Shown in pieces: positions 62,357 to 64,000 of a stretch of DNA of 64,000 nt; position 1 is the stretch's first letter, and every line of letters begins with the position of its first letter. The stretch is from contig NZ_CADIKB010000003.1 in assembly GCF_902859825.1 (NCBI RefSeq), positions 124,001 to 188,000 on the forward strand, read 5' to 3'. The position numbers and the translations under genes were made by a program. The notes beneath the pieces were generated by a model that was given only the letters and a program-made list of their open reading frames with translations, was not told where the DNA came from and did not search any database. This DNA is from Paraburkholderia phenoliruptrix. GTDB lineage: Bacteria; Pseudomonadota; Gammaproteobacteria; Burkholderiales; Burkholderiaceae.

Positions 62357-62857
62357 ATGACACAGCGAAAGACTATCGACGATCTGTTCGTTCACATGCT
62401 GTCGGATATCTACAGTGCGGAAAAGCAATTGACCAAAGCATTGGCGAAGCTCTCGCGTGCCGCATCCGATCCGCAACTGAGCGAGGCATTCAAGATTCAT
62501 CTGGAGGAAACGCAGGGACAGGTCGAAAGAATCGATAAGGTTGTAGAAACGAGTGGCGTGAGGTTGAAAAGAATGAAGTGCGTCGCGATGGAAGGCCTGA
62601 TCGAAGAAGGGCAGGAACTCATCGACGAAATGGAAAAAGGCCCGGTACTCGATGCGGGTCTCGTCGCCGCTGCGCAAAAGGTTGAGCACTACGAGATCGC
62701 GGCATATGGCAGCCTCTGCGCAATCGGCAAGCAACTGGGCTTTACCGAAGCCGTGAATCTGCTGAAGGAAACACTAGAAGAAGAAAAGGCGACGGATCTC
62801 AAGCTCACCGAATTTGCCGAACGTGCCGGCAACGAAAAGGCCAAACAACAGAAGTGA
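62357..62857 (+). CDS. YciF-type ferritin-like protein (DUF892)
   Basis: A 166-residue ferritin-like protein of the YciE/YciF family. TIDDLFVHMLSDIYSAEKQL, HLEETQGQVERIDKVVE and AAAQKVEHYEIAAYGSLCAI hold Glu/His residues of the presumed di-metal site. Family members are induced by osmotic and general stress; enzymatic role unproven. GGGAG precedes the ATG at 62357; the longer frame upstream is not homologous. It is flanked by Mn catalase and hemerythrin genes. Confidence 0.92.
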   Translation: MTQRKTIDDLFVHMLSDIYSAEKQLTKALAKLSRAASDPQLSEAFKIHLEETQGQVERIDKVVETSGVRLKRMKCVAMEGLIEEGQELIDEMEKGPVLDAGLVAAAQKVEHYEIAAYGSLCAIGKQLGFTEAVNLLKETLEEEKATDLKLTEFAERAGNEKAKQQK

Positions 62858-62891
62858 GTGGACCGGATGTTGACGTGTCGATAGAGAGAAT

Positions 62892-62912
62892 CCCGCCCCG
62901 TCTGAGGGCGGG
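62892..62912. terminator. Terminator-like hairpin after YciF-type gene
   Basis: CCCGCCC (62892-62898) and GGGCGGG (62906-62912) form a 7-base perfect stem with a 7-base loop in the 116-base gap between convergent genes. TATCC follows; there is no T-run. Confidence 0.5.
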
Positions 62913-62973
62913 TATCCATGCGGTTATTTCAGCAGGCCACGCCTTGGGCGAGGGCCCGCGGCCGGAAGAAGCA

Positions 62974-63486
62974 TCAGGTTTTGTCGCCGACGGCGCGGCT
63001 TCCCACCTGATCCAGCTTGCTTTGCAGTTCCATTTTTCGCTTCGCGATTTTCTGGCCAAGCGCCTTTGAATCCAGATTGGCTTTGCGCAATTCAGGGAAC
63101 AGCTCGCTCTCTTCTTCCTCGACGTGGTGTTGCACCATCTCGCTCATGACCTTGAAGGTCGCATCAAAGCCCTTGTCGCCCGCCTTCAGCGTCTCGAACT
63201 TGCTGATCAGCGTTTTCACGAGAAAGTGCTCGACGTAGGCTTCTTCCACGTCGACCACATCGCTTGAGGGCAGCGCTTCGCTTGCGGCGGGATAAAGCAG
63301 TTCTTCTTCGATGATGGTGTGAATGGTCAGTTCTTCGCAGGCGCGTTGCGCGAGCGTGGCCTTCGCTTCGAGGTCGTCCTCCCGGGCTTCTTTGAATGCG
63401 GTGAAAAGCCGTTCGACCGCGCGATGATCCGCCGTGAGCAGTTCGAGTGCGTCGTCGGTGTTAGGGGTCGGTTGTTTTTCTGGCAT
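62974..63486 (-). CDS. Hemerythrin (HHE) domain protein
   Basis: A 170-residue hemerythrin-like protein. Di-iron ligands are spread over four helices: TADHRAVERLFTAFKEAR, CEELTIHTIIEEELLYPA, EEAYVEHFLVKTLISKFE and EMVQHHVEEEESELFPEL. Such proteins handle oxygen, NO or iron in stress. Start 63486 (MPEKQPTPN) was chosen for the GGAGAG placed 5-6 bases upstream; ATG 63498 is an alternative. It follows the truncated right-edge gene by 81 bases on the same strand. Confidence 0.9.
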   Translation of the reverse strand: MPEKQPTPNTDDALELLTADHRAVERLFTAFKEAREDDLEAKATLAQRACEELTIHTIIEEELLYPAASEALPSSDVVDVEEAYVEHFLVKTLISKFETLKAGDKGFDATFKVMSEMVQHHVEEEESELFPELRKANLDSKALGQKIAKRKMELQSKLDQVGSRAVGDKT

Positions 63487-63567
63487 GTCGCTCTCCATGT
63501 TGAACGCCGCCGCGCGGCGGCACGTTTGAGAGAGGCATCGCAAACACCGTGCCCGTTCGCAGGCGGC

Positions 63568-64000
63568 TCAGCGCCTGTTCTTGCGCGGGGCCGCTGCGTT
63601 GACGAGCGGATTGAACGCGGCTGATCGCGCCGGTTTTTGTGCGGGGTTTCGTGCGGGGGTTCGAGCGGAAGTGCCCGCGTCTTTCGTCTTTGCGGCGCTG
63701 CTTCGGCGCCCCGCCGACTTACCTTGCTTGCCGCCGGACAATTGCCTCGCCAGTTCGGCGCTGTCGTCGTCTTCAGCGGGCGGCTCTTCGTCTTCCTCAC
63801 TTTCGACTTCGCTCGACTGGCGGCTTGCCCCGGTTGTTTCAGCCGCGCCGGCGATATGCTCGATGACGGATGCAAACGACTTGCGCGCTGTGCGCAGCGA
63901 TTCGCCAGGCAACATGGTGAGGGCAACGACTTCATGAAGCGACCGTCCGTCGACGGTGCGTTCGGTCGGCTCCGTGTCCCAGTCGGGATTCGCTGTAGCG
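63568..64000 (-). CDS. Hypothetical protein with basic Ala/Pro/Lys-rich tail (5' end outside window)
   Basis: The minus-strand frame is open from the right edge to the stop at 63568 (at least 144 codons). An ATG at 63915 exists, but coding-like sequence continues upstream (NPDWDTEPTERTVDGRSLHE), so the true start lies beyond 64000. After LPGESLRTARKSFASVIEHI comes an acidic stretch (SEEDEEPPAEDDDSAELARQ), then a basic low-complexity tail (KTKDAGTSARTPARNPAQKP). The tail resembles histone-H1-like or nucleic-acid-binding tails. No known domain recognised. Confidence 0.55.
   Translation of the reverse strand, partial: ATANPDWDTEPTERTVDGRSLHEVVALTMLPGESLRTARKSFASVIEHIAGAAETTGASRQSSEVESEEDEEPPAEDDDSAELARQLSGGKQGKSAGRRSSAAKTKDAGTSARTPARNPAQKPARSAAFNPLVNAAAPRKNRR

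Noticed and set aside
1-64000. Transfer RNAs, ribosomal RNA, insertion sequences or phage integration sites
   Set aside because: No cloverleaf, rRNA signature, transposase, integrase or flanking target duplication was seen anywhere in the window by eye.

Overview
The window is a GC-rich chromosomal segment, densely coding on both strands, that looks like a Burkholderiaceae genome (Paraburkholderia/Caballeronia/Burkholderia type). This rests on gene content: a bcs cellulose operon carrying bcsP and bcsD, an hpa homoprotocatechuate meta-cleavage operon, an MHS-family transporter beside mmsA, and many stress and envelope genes. The genus is an inference. No rRNA, tRNA, CRISPR array, insertion sequence or phage gene was recognised. 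Both ends cut a gene: a hybrid histidine kinase on the left and an uncharacterised basic-tailed protein on the right.

Layout. 1-3.7 kb: hybrid sensor kinase divergent from a DUF2252 protein. 3.8-16.8 kb: minus-strand cellulose operon bcsD-bcsP-bcsQ-bcsA-bcsB-bcsZ-bcsC, divergent from a membrane GGDEF-EAL protein (17.4-19.8 kb) that is a natural candidate to set the c-di-GMP read by the BcsA PilZ domain. 19.8-26.5 kb: hpaG1-G2-E-D-F-H-I, taking 3,4-dihydroxyphenylacetate towards succinic semialdehyde and pyruvate, divergent from its MarR-type repressor hpaR, with a perfect 16-bp palindrome between them. 26.5-33.4 kb: sulfotransferase-like protein, MHS transporter, mmsA, a second MFS exporter, an isochorismatase-fold protein and a MarR regulator with a long inverted-repeat operator. 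33.5-38.0 kb: a translationally coupled TonB-receptor / YfiR / GGDEF-EAL operon, apparently an envelope-to-c-di-GMP signalling unit.

38.3-44.3 kb: small proteins, a YqjD-YqjE-YqjK-like membrane stress set, a zinc alcohol dehydrogenase and a RecQ-type helicase. 44.3-53.6 kb: an eight-gene minus-strand glycan operon (GT4, GmhB-like phosphatase, GT9, carbamoyltransferase, GT2, GT9, GT4-type, UDP-xylose synthase). It is divergent from a large protein (54.1-56.8 kb) that joins an ABC exporter, a degenerate histidine-kinase ATPase-like segment and a receiver domain. 56.8-58.6 kb: another GT2 and a PIG-L deacetylase. 58.7-61.2 kb: a cysteine-rich flavodoxin-fold reductase followed by a phosphatidylserine-decarboxylase-family pyruvoyl enzyme. 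61.3-63.5 kb: manganese catalase, a YciF-type ferritin-like protein and a hemerythrin.

The recurring themes are c-di-GMP signalling (two GGDEF-EAL proteins and the PilZ domain of BcsA), surface polysaccharide synthesis, aromatic catabolism and oxidative or stationary-phase defence. The most unusual items are the ABC/HATPase-like/receiver fusion with its direct-repeat upstream region, the reductase plus PSD-like decarboxylase pair, the carbamoylated-glycan operon, and a BcsC with a roughly 300-residue Q/P/Y-rich linker.
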